DNA from: Sporothrix humicola
Lineage: Eukaryota; Ascomycota; Sordariomycetes; Ophiostomatales; Ophiostomataceae
NCBI GenBank assembly: GCA_021396245.1
Contig: WNYE01000004.1
Coordinates: 558,001 to 622,000, forward strand
Direction of reading: 5' to 3'
Length of the DNA stretch: 64,000 nucleotides
A program made the position numbers and the translations under genes. Each line of letters begins with the position of its first letter. Positions within the stretch are counted from its first letter, which is position 1. Under the pieces are notes generated by a model. It was not told where the DNA came from, made no database searches, and was given only the letters and a program-made list of their open reading frames with translations. Shown piece by piece: positions 49,060 to 58,881 of this stretch.

Positions 49060-50594
49060 ATGGCTTCCCGTGGCTTCTCTCGGGCTCTGCGGAGCCCCCT
49101 GGCCCGCCAGGTCGTGGCCCCCGCCCAGCGCCGCACTTTCGTCGCTGCTGCCGGCCTTGTCCGCGCAAAGGCTGCCGTCTCGGCCGTCATGCCCGCCAAG
49201 ATTGCCCAGCAGCAGGTCCGTGGTGTCAAGACCATTGACTTTGCCGGCTCTGAGGAGCAGGTGTGGGGTGAGTACAGTTCCGAGATGAGATTTGAGCCAT
49301 TGCGGGTATTTGGAAGGGCAGACGCCTTTCTATTTGCATTTGGGTGGATCACGGTGCTCAATTGAGCCTCAATTGGAGTCTGAGAACGTCTGGCTAACCA
49401 TTTTTTCTTTCTTTTTCTGCAGAGCGTGAGGACTGGCCCAAGGAGAAGCTCCTGGTAAGTTTTTTACAACCCACTAAGCGTCTTAGCTTAGAATGAGATC
49501 TCATCACACAAACACCGCCCCCGTTGGATGAGCGGGAGAAAAAAATACCAAAATACACAGACACAACCGAGAAAACACCCAACAAAGACCTCGTGCTAAC
49601 ATCCCTTCCCCTCTCACAGGACTACTTCAAGAACGACACCTTCGCTCTGATCGGCTACGGCTCGCAGGGCCACGGCCAGGGCCTGAACCTCCGCGACAAC
49701 GGCGTCAACGTCATCATCGGCGTGCGCAAGGATGGCAAGTCCTGGAAGGACGCCGTCCAGGACGGCTGGGTCCCCGGCAAGAACCTGTTCGAGGTCGACG
49801 AGGCCATCTCGCGCGGCTCCATCATCATGAACCTGCTGTCCGACGCCGCCCAGTCCGAGACCTGGCCCCACATCAAGCCCCAGCTGACCAAGGGCAAGAC
49901 CCTGTACTTCTCGCACGGCTTCTCGCCCGTCTTCAAGGACCTGACCAAGGTCGAGGTCCCCAAGGACATTGACGTCATCCTCGTTGCCCCCAAGGGCTCC
50001 GGCCGCACCGTCCGCTCGCTCTTCCGCGAGGGCCGCGGCATCAACTCGTCGTTCGCCGTCTACCAGGACGTGACCGGCAAGGCCGAGGAGAAGGCCCAGG
50101 CCATTGGTGTCGCCATTGGCTCCGGCTACCTGTACAAGACCACCTTTGAGAAGGAGGTCTACTCGGACCTGTACGGTGAGCGCGGCTGCCTGATGGGCGG
50201 CATCCACGGCATGTTCCTTGCCCAGTACGAGGTTCTGCGCGAGCGCGGCCACTCGCCGTCCGAGGCCTTCAACGAGACCGTTGAGGAGGCCACCCAGTCG
50301 CTGTACCCCCTGATCGGTGCCAACGGCATGGACTGGATGTACGAGGCCTGCTCGACCACCGCCCGCCGCGGTGCCATTGACTGGTCGCCCCGCTTCAAGG
50401 ATGCCCTGAAGCCCGTGTTCAACCAGCTGTACGACTCTGTGCACGACGGCACCGAGACCAAGCGCTCGCTGGACTACAACAGCCAGAAGGACTACCGCGA
50501 GAAGTACGAGGCCGAGATGGAGGAGATCCGCAACCTGGAGATCTGGCGCGCCGGCAAGGCCGTCCGGTCGCTGCGCCCCGAGAACCAGAAGTAA
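49060..50594 (+). CDS. ILV5: Ketol-acid reductoisomerase, mitochondrial
   Basis: Second common step of valine and isoleucine synthesis: isomerisation and NADPH-dependent reduction of acetolactate and acetohydroxybutyrate, in mitochondria. Three exons, 49060-49267, 49423-49454 (32 bases) and 49620-50594, encode 404 residues, close to yeast Ilv5. Residues 1 to about 50 are Arg/Ala/Ser-rich without acids, a mitochondrial presequence. Splicing restores QVWEREDWPKEKLLDYFKND. The NADPH-binding loop is LIGYGSQGHGQGLNLRDNG (about 90-108) and later motifs include APKGSGRTVRSLF, YGERGCLMGGIHGMF and a C-terminal domain typical of the class I enzyme. A CT-rich leader precedes the ATG. Codon use is strongly C-ending, suggesting high expression. 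The next gene, 598 bases on, is a dehydratase that may feed the same pathway. Confidence 0.96.
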
Positions 50595-51192
50595 GCGTCA
50601 GAGCTTATGGATGGTGACGGGATGTAGTGAGTTGGATTGTCTTTTCAGGATAAAATTGGACTGGATGTCCAATGGGTTTTCATTTATGTCTTTATGTAAC
50701 GGTTCTTCTGAGCGGACGATGATGGGATTTTAGGAATGGGTACATACCAAAAAAGGAGACCAAAGAATGAAATCAAAAGCATGTTACGTCATATAAGATT
50801 GAGTTTGCAGTGATAAATGCAGTGATATGTGCAGTGGATAATATATATACCTGTGAGGCTGTGAGTGTGCTTTCTTTTGCGTGCCTGTAATTGGCTCGAA
50901 TAGGAAGGAGGTTTCGTAATCCGCGTAGATACCGCATTTGGAGCATCGCCAGTAGTGCATAACGATGCTCGCTTCGACCTTCACTGTTGGGTCGCGCCTT
51001 CTCCGCTATCGGCGATGGTGCTATGAGCCCCTCATCTTGGACGATGCAGGCATTACAGATAAGAATAACGAAAGACGACAAGATTAAAAACACAACAGCA
51101 ACAACCAACGCCCAAATCATCACGGCGACCGACAAACTCCTCCCACCTACTACAGCAAACTCCACGACATCTCCACCACCGCAACATCAACA
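50595..51192. other. Spacer between ILV5 and the dehydratase gene
   Basis: ILV5 3' flank and the promoter of the downstream gene. On the minus strand a short frame (50784-50984) reads MHYWRCSKCGIYADYE, with one CxxC pair; it is too short and isolated to call. Confidence 0.5.
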
Positions 51193-52407
51193 ATGGCCGA
51201 CCTGGCGACCTGCCTGCCGCTGACGCGCGCCTCCGTCGTCGAAGCCCACAACCTCATTCGCCCGTTTATCCACCGCACGCCGGTTTTGACGAATCGCACA
51301 ATCGACGAGATTGCGTCGGCGCCGAGGATGCCCGAGGAGCTAAAGGGCACACCGTGGGAGGGAGCCAGCCCTTCGTCCCCTCGCCTCCGCCTCTGGTTCA
51401 AGTGTGAAAACCTGCAGCGCATCGGCGCCTTCAAGGCCCGCGGCGCGTTCCATGCCGTCGAGCGGCTCAAGCGGGAACCGGGTTGGGAGGCCGGCGGGGG
51501 GTTTGGCAAGGGCGTGGTGACGCACAGCTCGGGCAACCATGCGCAGGCGCTGGCGCTGGCGGCGCGCACGGCGGGGATGCCGGCGCACATTGTGATGCCG
51601 CAGATTTCGGCGCCGCCCAAAGTGGCGGCCACAAAGGGCTACGGCGCCAACGTGGTGTTTAGCGGGTCGACAGCGGCCGAGCGCGAGGCGGTGGCGGCCG
51701 ACGTGATTGCCAAGACGGGCGGGCGGATGGTGCCGCCGTACGACCACCCGGATATTATTCTGGGGCAGGGGACGGCCGGGCTGGAGCTGCAGGAGCAGGT
51801 GCTGGAGGCGAAGCAAAAGGGCAAGTCGTCGGCCACCGCAGGCAGTCCGACGGCTCTTTTGTACTCCCCAACGACCTCATCTGAGACCACTCCCTCGGCC
51901 TCTGGCCTCGACGCTATCATAACCCCTTGTGGCGGCGGTGGTCTGTTGTCCGGCACTGTGCTCTCTGCTCAAGGCACGGGCATCAAAGTCTTTGGTGCCG
52001 AACCGTCTCTGGACGGCGCCGACGACTGCATGCGCGGCCTCGCCCAGGGCAAGCGCATCGAGGCGGTCAAGTCGCTGACGATTGCCGACGGACTGCGGAC
52101 GCCGGTCGGCGTGCACAACTGGGCGGTCCTGACGGGCGACACGCCCGAAAGCAAGGGGCAAGGCGTGCACGGCATGTACTCTGTGGGCGAGGACCAGATC
52201 CGAGCGGCGCTGCGGCTGCTGCTGGAGCGGTTCAAGCTCATGGTGGAGCCGAGCTCGGCGGTGCCGCTGGCTGTGGTGCTGTACAATGAAGAGTTTCGGC
52301 GGCGGGTTGAGTCCGAGGCGGGTCCAGAGGGCTGGGATCTAGGGATTGTGCTGAGCGGCGGCAACGTGAGTCTCGAGGGATTCAGCAAGCTATTTCCCGC
52401 AGAGTGA
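51193..52407 (+). CDS. PLP-dependent serine/threonine dehydratase-like enzyme (serine racemase family)
   Basis: Fold-type II PLP enzyme of 404 residues in one exon. Motifs: KCENLQRIGAFKARGAF with the PLP lysine at about 81, THSSGNHAQALALAA (about 110-124), a glycine loop PCGGGGLLSG (about 242-251) and SGGNVSLEGF near the C-terminus. These match the L-serine/L-threonine ammonia-lyase and serine racemase group. There is no C-terminal ACT regulatory domain, so it is not the classical feedback-regulated threonine deaminase Ilv1 (about 570 residues) but a single-domain type, like yeast Sry1 (3-hydroxyaspartate dehydratase) or catabolic threonine dehydratase. It has an insertion of about 20 residues (RMPEELKGTPWEGASPSSP) before the PLP motif. 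The substrate cannot be told from sequence. It follows ILV5 in the same direction and converges with the MFS gene. Confidence 0.9.
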   Translation: MADLATCLPLTRASVVEAHNLIRPFIHRTPVLTNRTIDEIASAPRMPEELKGTPWEGASPSSPRLRLWFKCENLQRIGAFKARGAFHAVERLKREPGWEAGGGFGKGVVTHSSGNHAQALALAARTAGMPAHIVMPQISAPPKVAATKGYGANVVFSGSTAAEREAVAADVIAKTGGRMVPPYDHPDIILGQGTAGLELQEQVLEAKQKGKSSATAGSPTALLYSPTTSSETTPSASGLDAIITPCGGGGLLSGTVLSAQGTGIKVFGAEPSLDGADDCMRGLAQGKRIEAVKSLTIADGLRTPVGVHNWAVLTGDTPESKGQGVHGMYSVGEDQIRAALRLLLERFKLMVEPSSAVPLAVVLYNEEFRRRVESEAGPEGWDLGIVLSGGNVSLEGFSKLFPAE

Positions 52408-52807
52408 TGTAGCTGTGAGGAATGGTGAAGAACATATAGCACACGATATACGCACATATGATAATGATATAAAGCAAGAAATGGTGTCGTCCAAGTGTCC
52501 AAAATTCAAAAATCAATGCTATGTGGCTATGTATGAACGATGCGCCGAAAGTAAACAATGTAAACAAAAAGCAAGGTAAACAAAAACACCCTCCTGTATC
52601 AAGATGCCGCGCAGTCTAATAGAGGTATATGAGTATATACAAGTAAGAAAAGAGACGAGAAAAGGAGAAAAAAGAAGTTAAAGGAATAAAACGGCATCAC
52701 CAGATCTCAAAGCGTTCATTGACCGGCGTCACTTCTGGGATAATCGGCATTTCCTCCGGAACGCCCAACTGCGCCAGCCAAACTCGCCGTGGCGGGCCGC
52801 CGCGCTT
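52408..52807. other. 400-base convergent spacer, includes coding-like tail behind MFS stop
   Basis: It separates the stop codons of two convergent genes. The part at 52697-52807 (minus strand) is an open, GC3-rich continuation of the MFS frame beyond its stop codon; the remainder is AT-rich 3' flank. Confidence 0.6.
52697..52807 (-). other. In-frame coding-like extension after the MFS stop codon
   Basis: Directly behind the TAG at 52808-52810 the same frame stays open for 36 codons to a TGA. The peptide (ending TPVNERFEIW) is not low-complexity, and about three quarters of its third positions are G or C, unlike the AT-rich DNA that follows. Possible explanations are stop-codon readthrough, a recent nonsense mutation that removed the old C-terminus, or a sequencing error in the stop. 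A 56-base intron (GTAACG...CCCTAG) could remove the stop but would shift the frame. Confidence 0.5.
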
Positions 52808-54838
52808 CTAGGGCTGCTTGTTGAGCTGCTCGTCCATGGTCTTGCGCCACTTGGAGCCGTTACGGCGCAGCAAGAAGATGCAGCCGTTGCCGATGATCCA
52901 GGCCAGCAGGGCAATCATGGTGCACAGCCAGCCGTAGCCCATGGCGCCAATGAGGGGCTGGGCGACGATGGCGCCGACGCACGAGAAGATGTTTCGCAGG
53001 AAATTGTTGAGGGCGATGCCGCCCGAGCTGCGGCGCGGCATAAACTCGGTGAGCATGGTGGTGACGGCGCCAAAGACGAGCATGCTGCCGAACCCAAAGA
53101 CAAAGTTGGCAATCGAGGGCACAATCCAGTAGACGCCGTGCTGGGTGGTCCAGCCGAACCAGACGAGGGCTGCGGGGAACAAGGACGCTGAGAGCCAGGC
53201 GTTTTCGCGCATGCGGTCTTCGGGCAAAAACACAAGGCGGCCCTGCTCGTCGTAGCGGCCGGCTTTACGGGCCTCGCGGGCCATGATGTTGTCGATCCAG
53301 CGGCCGCCGACAAGAGAGGCGAGGATGTAGCCCAGACTGCTGGGAATGTAGAGCAGACCGACGATGAGCTCGCTGAAATTGTAGGGATCGACGGCAAAGG
53401 CGGCCTGGATGCTAACGTTGAGGACGAAAAGAGAGCCGAAGGTCACGGAACCGTAGACGACGGTCAAGAGAATGGGCGGGAAGCGGAGGTAAAGAAGCAC
53501 CGAAAGCGGGTGGACAAAGGCGACCTTGAGGAATGCGCCGACACGCTGGGTGTGCTCGCGGACGGACTGTGTCGTTGTCATGCGGCTAAGAGCGGGGGCC
53601 ACAACAACACCAGGCTCGGCGCCTTCAGTCTCGGCCTTGCTGCCTGCTGCTGCCGCTTCAGCATTCGGTGTTGGCTTGACCTTCTTCTCCAGCTCGCGCG
53701 GTGGGCGCCGGTCGCGTGCCAGCGTCTCGGGCAAACAGAAAAAGAGCATGACAAAGGTCAGGCCGCCATAGATGGTCAGGAACCACATGGTACTCTGCCA
53801 TCCCCACTTCTGGGCCAGAGCACCGCCGATGATGGGCGCAAACAGAGGACCCGTGAGCGGGCCCAAGTAAAAGATGCCCATGGCACGGCCGCGCTCTCTC
53901 GGCTCCCAGATATCAGCGAGCGTGCCCGCACCGACGGCCTGGACAGACGCCGAGGCACCGCCGGCCAGCACGCGCATGACAATAAGCATGGCGATGCTCT
54001 TGCTGATGGCGCTCAGGATCGAAAAGACCACAAACAGACAGAAAGAAATAATGTAGATGCTGCGGCGGCCCAGCGTCTCGGAAAAGGACGACCACCACAG
54101 CGGGAAGATGCCCATGGCCAACATGTAGAGAGCAATCGTCAAATTGGCAATGGTGTGTGACGTGTGCAGATCCGCCGCCAGCTGGACCAGCGCCGGGTAG
54201 AAAATGGACGACCCCAGCGGACCGGCGGCGGCCGACAGGGCGACAATCAGTGTAATGAGCCACTTGGTCTTGTTGCGGTACTCGTAGGGCCTCTCGATCT
54301 CGGGTAGAATCGCAAACTGGCCAAAGAGGCCGCGGCGCTTGGAGCGGGGGATGATTGTGGGTGTTCGGGAGACGGTGCGGGCGAGACTTAGGGATGATGG
54401 TCGTTCGTGTGCCTGTTGCGACAGCCGCATCTCGACGGCCTGGAGACCGGCGCCCGGCTCGTTGGCCATGGGCGGAATCCCGTCGTCTTCGGGCGGTTCT
54501 CGGTTGTCGTCGTGATCGTCGTCGGTGGAGTCGTCCGATTCGTCGTGGCTATCATGGCTGTGGGTATGGCTGTGGCTATCGTGGCTATCGGGAAGCTCTT
54601 CCTTGTTCTTGGCATCGGATGTTATTGCCGGTGCTGTGTTTTTGTCGTCTCCTCTTTGTTGTGTCTTCTCGTCAAAATTGTCGGAAACAGATCGTGGAGA
54701 TGGCTCGCCGGCCTGTGTTGATCCTCCCAATCCTGCTGTTGACGGTGGCGACAGCTCGGAATTCGATCCGGCGCCTGTGCCGGCCCCGGAACCGGGATGT
54801 AGCCGGTCAGCGGCGTGGTCGTCGCCGCCCTCGGCCAT
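52808..54838 (-). CDS. MFS transporter, DHA1 drug:H+ antiporter type (Qdr3/Dtr1-like)
   Basis: Membrane exporter of 676 residues in one exon. The first 190 residues are hydrophilic, Ser/Asp-rich and contain a His/Asp/Ser cluster (about 84-113: DSHSHTHSHDSHDE and DDSTDDDHDDN). Twelve membrane spans follow from about residue 193 (WLITLIVALSAAAGPLGSS). The MFS loop motif between spans 2 and 3 appears as FSETLGRRSIYI, and GIFYLGPLTGPLFAPIIGGAL corresponds to the antiporter motif C of the drug:H+ antiporters. A charged loop of about 80 residues separates the two halves. IFYPALVQLAADLHTSHTIAN resembles the Qdr3/Dtr1 branch, whose members export drugs, polyamines or bisformyl-dityrosine; the substrate here is unknown. 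Start ATG at 54838 follows a pyrimidine-containing leader. The frame continues past the stop (see 52697-52807). Confidence 0.92.
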   Translation of the reverse strand: MAEGGDDHAADRLHPGSGAGTGAGSNSELSPPSTAGLGGSTQAGEPSPRSVSDNFDEKTQQRGDDKNTAPAITSDAKNKEELPDSHDSHSHTHSHDSHDESDDSTDDDHDDNREPPEDDGIPPMANEPGAGLQAVEMRLSQQAHERPSSLSLARTVSRTPTIIPRSKRRGLFGQFAILPEIERPYEYRNKTKWLITLIVALSAAAGPLGSSIFYPALVQLAADLHTSHTIANLTIALYMLAMGIFPLWWSSFSETLGRRSIYIISFCLFVVFSILSAISKSIAMLIVMRVLAGGASASVQAVGAGTLADIWEPRERGRAMGIFYLGPLTGPLFAPIIGGALAQKWGWQSTMWFLTIYGGLTFVMLFFCLPETLARDRRPPRELEKKVKPTPNAEAAAAGSKAETEGAEPGVVVAPALSRMTTTQSVREHTQRVGAFLKVAFVHPLSVLLYLRFPPILLTVVYGSVTFGSLFVLNVSIQAAFAVDPYNFSELIVGLLYIPSSLGYILASLVGGRWIDNIMAREARKAGRYDEQGRLVFLPEDRMRENAWLSASLFPAALVWFGWTTQHGVYWIVPSIANFVFGFGSMLVFGAVTTMLTEFMPRRSSGGIALNNFLRNIFSCVGAIVAQPLIGAMGYGWLCTMIALLAWIIGNGCIFLLRRNGSKWRKTMDEQLNKQP

Positions 54839-55076
54839 TTTGCGAAGTAACTTTTAGGAAATCAGTTGGTTGAATTGTTTATTGACTTTCCTCCCTAGGT
54901 GGGTGGAGGGACGGGCCGCTCAAAGGATTGGATGACGTTGAAAATGCGTAAGATGGAGGTAGCGCTGCTGGGGTGTGTCGTCTGCGCGATCGTGAGACGG
55001 GAATCGTCAAGATGTCGATGCTGGGTTAGGGGTAAAAACAACAAAAGACGAGTTGTTTCTAGAAAATTGGGAAACG

Positions 55077-55112
55077 AAAAAAAAGAAGAAGAAGAAGAGG
55101 AACAAGAAGAAA
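55077..55112. repeat. GAA-rich microsatellite
   Basis: A run of A followed by five GAA/AAG triplets and related units, in the leader of the MFS gene (CTT-rich on its sense strand). Confidence 0.75.
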
Positions 55113-57394
55113 CCAAAAGTCAAAATAAGATAGTGGTTACGAGATAATGAGCTTCGGCGCGGCCTTTCAAAAGGGAGGAGTCATGAACCAGTAGAAAAGA
55201 AAAAAAAAAGCAGGCAAAAAACAAAATGATACGCAAAACTGGGGAACGGTGTCCCGTTCTTTTTGATATGTGGAGACGGGAATAACAAAAGTAGCAAAGC
55301 AACATCAAAAGGAAAGAGCTAAACAACTACGGAGCACGCCAGGCCTTTTTACGCCTTGCACCATAGTACGGGAGGCAAGGCACGATAATACAAAGACGAC
55401 AACGGCGCCAAAAAGTACGCCTTAACCGAGCTTCAGTTGCCCTTGGGCCTCCTGTCGCTAGGCATGTTAGGGTGCTTCCGGGGAAGCAGTGCCGTTGTTA
55501 AAGCAAACAGGAAAGAAGCAACGGTCACGGTGCCAGAGATCCAAAAGGCGAAGGCGCGAAGGGGGGGTAACGGGGGACGGCACAGGATGCTCCTTCTTGA
55601 TCAGTTTTTTTTTTGTTTGTTTGTTCTTCCTACTCCGTATTAGGGAAGAGGTAGGGGTGGGAGTGGACACGCAGCGCCGGAGCCGAGGTCGCTCTTTCTG
55701 CAGCAGTATTGCTCGTAATCGGAAATCGATTAACGGGGACAGACAAAGCAGGCAGGAACAGAGCGCCGGGCGAGCGCCGGCGCTGATTGCGGGACTGTCT
55801 GACCTGCAGTAATTGCAGTATCTTTGCAGTATCTTCTGCGGTATCTTGCAGTGCCTGCAGACCTGGAATGATATGCCTCGGCGACCACCGTATCTTGGCA
55901 TTTCTTATTCTAATCCCGTCCATGGTCTGCAATAATTCCGTTCGAATGGCATTATGAATACCACCGCAAATTTTACAAATTTGAAGTCAAAAACTAATTC
56001 AGTCCGTCGTTTAGGCCAGTCGTTATTTTGTCACTGTGGTCAATGTCGCTAACAATGGCACTGGCAGTGGGCAAAATGAAAGCGACAGACCTGACAGAAG
56101 ACCGGATAATCGGCACTGTTTTTGTCCCGTCCTTTGCGATCGCCGCTCCGTTAGCGGGCCCTGGTGGTTGGAACGAGTCTCCAGTGGGCATTTAGTATCA
56201 TCCAGTGGCACACGCTGAATTGCGCTGCTTGACATGACCGACGACTAAACTGACCGACCTATGGATACCGTTCCCTTGGCCTGAGATTGATTCCTCCACT
56301 CTCCAGTTACCCCAGACTTCAACAAGTCTATTGCCGCGGCGATATGAAAGAAGGCTTCTACGATCTTAGGTCAAGTTGAATCCTATTCCATGTCGTCACA
56401 TCCTGACTGACCGCCACATTGATGTCCGCGGTTGTCTACACTAGGTATGCACCATTAACCTTATATAGCAGGTACAGGCGCAGTTGCAGTTGACAAGGCC
56501 TCCAAGGTGTATGCTGTGTATTGTGCAACTCTGGGCGAGAAGTAATAAAAAGACATGACAGTGTCGTATGGAAACCATGCAACTTCCTCATCACCGACAG
56601 ACCAGAAACCCCACAAGGCTGTCCATCTACCGCCGTCCCCCGATGCCGGCTTTTGCTAGCTCTGTGCTTGTTTCTGACATAACTTCTCCTTTTTTCCCCC
56701 AGTTGCTCGGACCGCATCCGTCAAACGCATATTTGCTTACAAGGTATACGGGTACAGGCAACCGAAGCAATTGGGTGAAATGGGTGAGTAGAAACAAGAC
56801 ATTGTTGCATCGAGTATAAAAGGTGAACAGCTAGTAATACAAAAGTGAAAGGGCTGGTTGTCTTTGGCTATCTTGCCCAAGAAGTACGCAATAAATGGAC
56901 ACACAATTTCGTCATTTTGCACCAGAGTGAGGGCTACTTGTGCCGTTGACAGAATGCGGAAGGTGGCACTTTTTTGCAGCCAAGCCAGCCTTACAAGGAG
57001 CGTGGGGTTCGTCCTCTCTAAGCTTTTAAGAATTGTGCATGTCTTAAGCTGCTCGAAGACCTGCATCGTAATTGCCGTAACTGTCGTACTTATCGTATCG
57101 CCTCCTGCAATTGAATGAAAGCTGTCTCGGTCGGGCCTGCCGTTTGTTATTGCTCGCCGTAAGAGTCAACAAACATTAAAATAACTTTTTTGCGGGAAAG
57201 AGCGACTCAACGGGCATCGATCGGTCGAGCTCTCCGATCCTGTACTCTCTTTCATCCAATTTTTAGCGGGGTGGCAAGCCGAGATGGGAAGGCGGTGAGC
57301 ACCAATTGGCGAGATGCCACGCCTTTTCAAGGAGTACAAGTGCAGTTTGTCCCTAATTTTTCTGCCGGTCTCGGTAGCTGTGACTCCACCATAT

Positions 57395-57462
57395 ATTGAC
57401 GACAGACGACAGACGACAACATCAATTGACGACAGACGAGCTTTCACACGTCAATTGACAAC
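57395..57462. repeat. ATTGACGACAGACGA direct repeats before PRO2
   Basis: A 15-base unit occurs at 57395-57409 and again at 57425-57439, with an extra AGACGAC between and a partial CAATTGAC copy at 57453. The block lies 60-125 bases before the PRO2 start, so in the core promoter or leader. Confidence 0.75.
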
Positions 57463-57519
57463 ATCTCGACCTTACTCAACCTCTCTCGACCTCACCTACC
57501 TCTATACACCCACCATATA

Positions 57520-58881
57520 ATGTCTCTGACCGACGCCGCGCCGGCCGAGGCCGCCCGCGCCGCAAAGGCCGCCTCGCACATCCTCGCCACTCTAAGCGAG
57601 GACGACCGCAACGATGCTCTCCTGGCCATGCACGACGCCCTGGCTGCCAACCGCGACGCGATCCTGGCTGCCAACGCCCAGGACCTCGAGCTCGCCCAGC
57701 GCGAGGCCGCCGAGGGCCGCCTCAACCCGTCGCTGGTGTCGCGCCTCGATCTCGGCCGCAAGGGCAAGTGGGAGGACATGCTGCAGGGGATTCTGGATGT
57801 GCGGGGGCTGCCCGATCCCGTGGGGCGCGTGACGCTGCGCACCAAGCTCGACGACGGCCTAACCCTCGAAAGAGTGACGTGCCCGATTGGCGTGCTACTC
57901 GTCATCTTCGAGGCCCGCCCCGAAGTCCTGGCCAACATTGCCGCGCTCGCCGTCAAGTCGGGCAATGCGGCGCTGCTCAAGGGCGGCAAGGAGTCGACGC
58001 AAACGATGCTGGCCATGGCGACGGCACTGGCCGATGCTCTCCAGAATAAGTCGACCGTGCCCCCCGCGGCCGTCCAGCTCGTGACCCGCCGCGATGTCGT
58101 CCAAGAACTGCTCGCCCTCGACCGCGACATTGACCTGGTCGTCCCGCGCGGCTCCAACGAGCTCGTCCGCTCCATCAAGGCCGGCACGCGCATCCCCGTG
58201 CTGGGCCACGCCGACGGCCTGTGCAGCACATTTATCGACCAGGGCGTCGTCGACGCCGAGCAGGCTGCGGCGCTGCTGCTGGACGCCAAGACGGGCTACC
58301 CGGCCGCCTGCAACAGCCTGGAGACGCTGCTGGTGCACGAGGCGGCGCTGACAGAGCCGGCGTTTGCGGCGGCGGCACAGACGCTGCTGGGCGCCGGCGT
58401 GACCCTGCGGTGCGACCCTGCCACCAAGGCAGCTCTGCTGGAAGCCTTGAAAGGCGACGAGGCCGTCGCCGCTAAAATTGTGGACGCCGTCGACGACGAT
58501 TTCGACACAGAGTTTTTGTCGCTCGACCTGGCCGTCAAGGCCGTGCCGTCGCTGGACGCCGCGATTGCCCACATCAACGCGCACGGCTCGCACCACACGG
58601 ACGCGATCCTGACTGCCTCCGAGGCCAATGCCGAAAAGTTCATGGCCGCCATCGACTCGGCCGGCGTGTACTGGAACGCGTCGACGCGGTTTGCCGACGG
58701 CATGCGGTACGGCTTCGGCACCGAGGTGGGTATCAGCACCAACAAGATTCACTCACGGGGTCCTGTCGGTCTCGAAGGCCTGACGATTTACAAGTACAAG
58801 CTGCGGGGCTCCGGCCAGGCGGCGGGCCAGTACGGCGAGGGCAAGAAGCAGTTCAAGCACGAGTCTCTGTCGTTGGAGTAG
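57520..58881 (+). CDS. PRO2: Gamma-glutamyl phosphate reductase (proline biosynthesis)
   Basis: Second step of proline synthesis from glutamate: NADPH-dependent reduction of gamma-glutamyl phosphate to glutamate semialdehyde, in the cytosol. Single exon, 453 residues, close to yeast Pro2 (456). Aldehyde-dehydrogenase fold motifs: TCPIGVLLVIFEARPEV (about 118-134), GNAALLKGGKES, PRGSNELVRSI, HADGLCSTFID and the active-site GYPAACNSLETLLVH with Cys at about 264; the C-terminal part has HGSHHTDAIL and ASTRFADGMRYGFGTEVGIS. The ATG directly follows a CT-rich leader. It is divergent from the MFS gene and convergent with the coiled-coil gene. Confidence 0.96.
   Translation: MSLTDAAPAEAARAAKAASHILATLSEDDRNDALLAMHDALAANRDAILAANAQDLELAQREAAEGRLNPSLVSRLDLGRKGKWEDMLQGILDVRGLPDPVGRVTLRTKLDDGLTLERVTCPIGVLLVIFEARPEVLANIAALAVKSGNAALLKGGKESTQTMLAMATALADALQNKSTVPPAAVQLVTRRDVVQELLALDRDIDLVVPRGSNELVRSIKAGTRIPVLGHADGLCSTFIDQGVVDAEQAAALLLDAKTGYPAACNSLETLLVHEAALTEPAFAAAAQTLLGAGVTLRCDPATKAALLEALKGDEAVAAKIVDAVDDDFDTEFLSLDLAVKAVPSLDAAIAHINAHGSHHTDAILTASEANAEKFMAAIDSAGVYWNASTRFADGMRYGFGTEVGISTNKIHSRGPVGLEGLTIYKYKLRGSGQAAGQYGEGKKQFKHESLSLE

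Larger units (their letters stand above)
54839..57519. other. 2.7-kb divergent spacer between MFS and PRO2
   Basis: Shared upstream region of two divergent genes. It has a GAA/AAG-rich tract at 55077-55112, a TACTCCGTA motif at 55631-55639 and a tandem repeat just before PRO2. No gene is seen; frames such as 55467-55901 (minus) lack domain-like content. Confidence 0.55.

Noticed and set aside
49614..50444. 276-codon open frame antisense to ILV5
   Set aside because: Same effect as above; the sense strand is a clear conserved enzyme.
52811..52866. Possible 56-base intron near the end of the MFS gene
   Set aside because: GTAACG donor, GCTCAAC branch and CCCTAG acceptor are present, but removal shifts the frame into a short, less protein-like tail.
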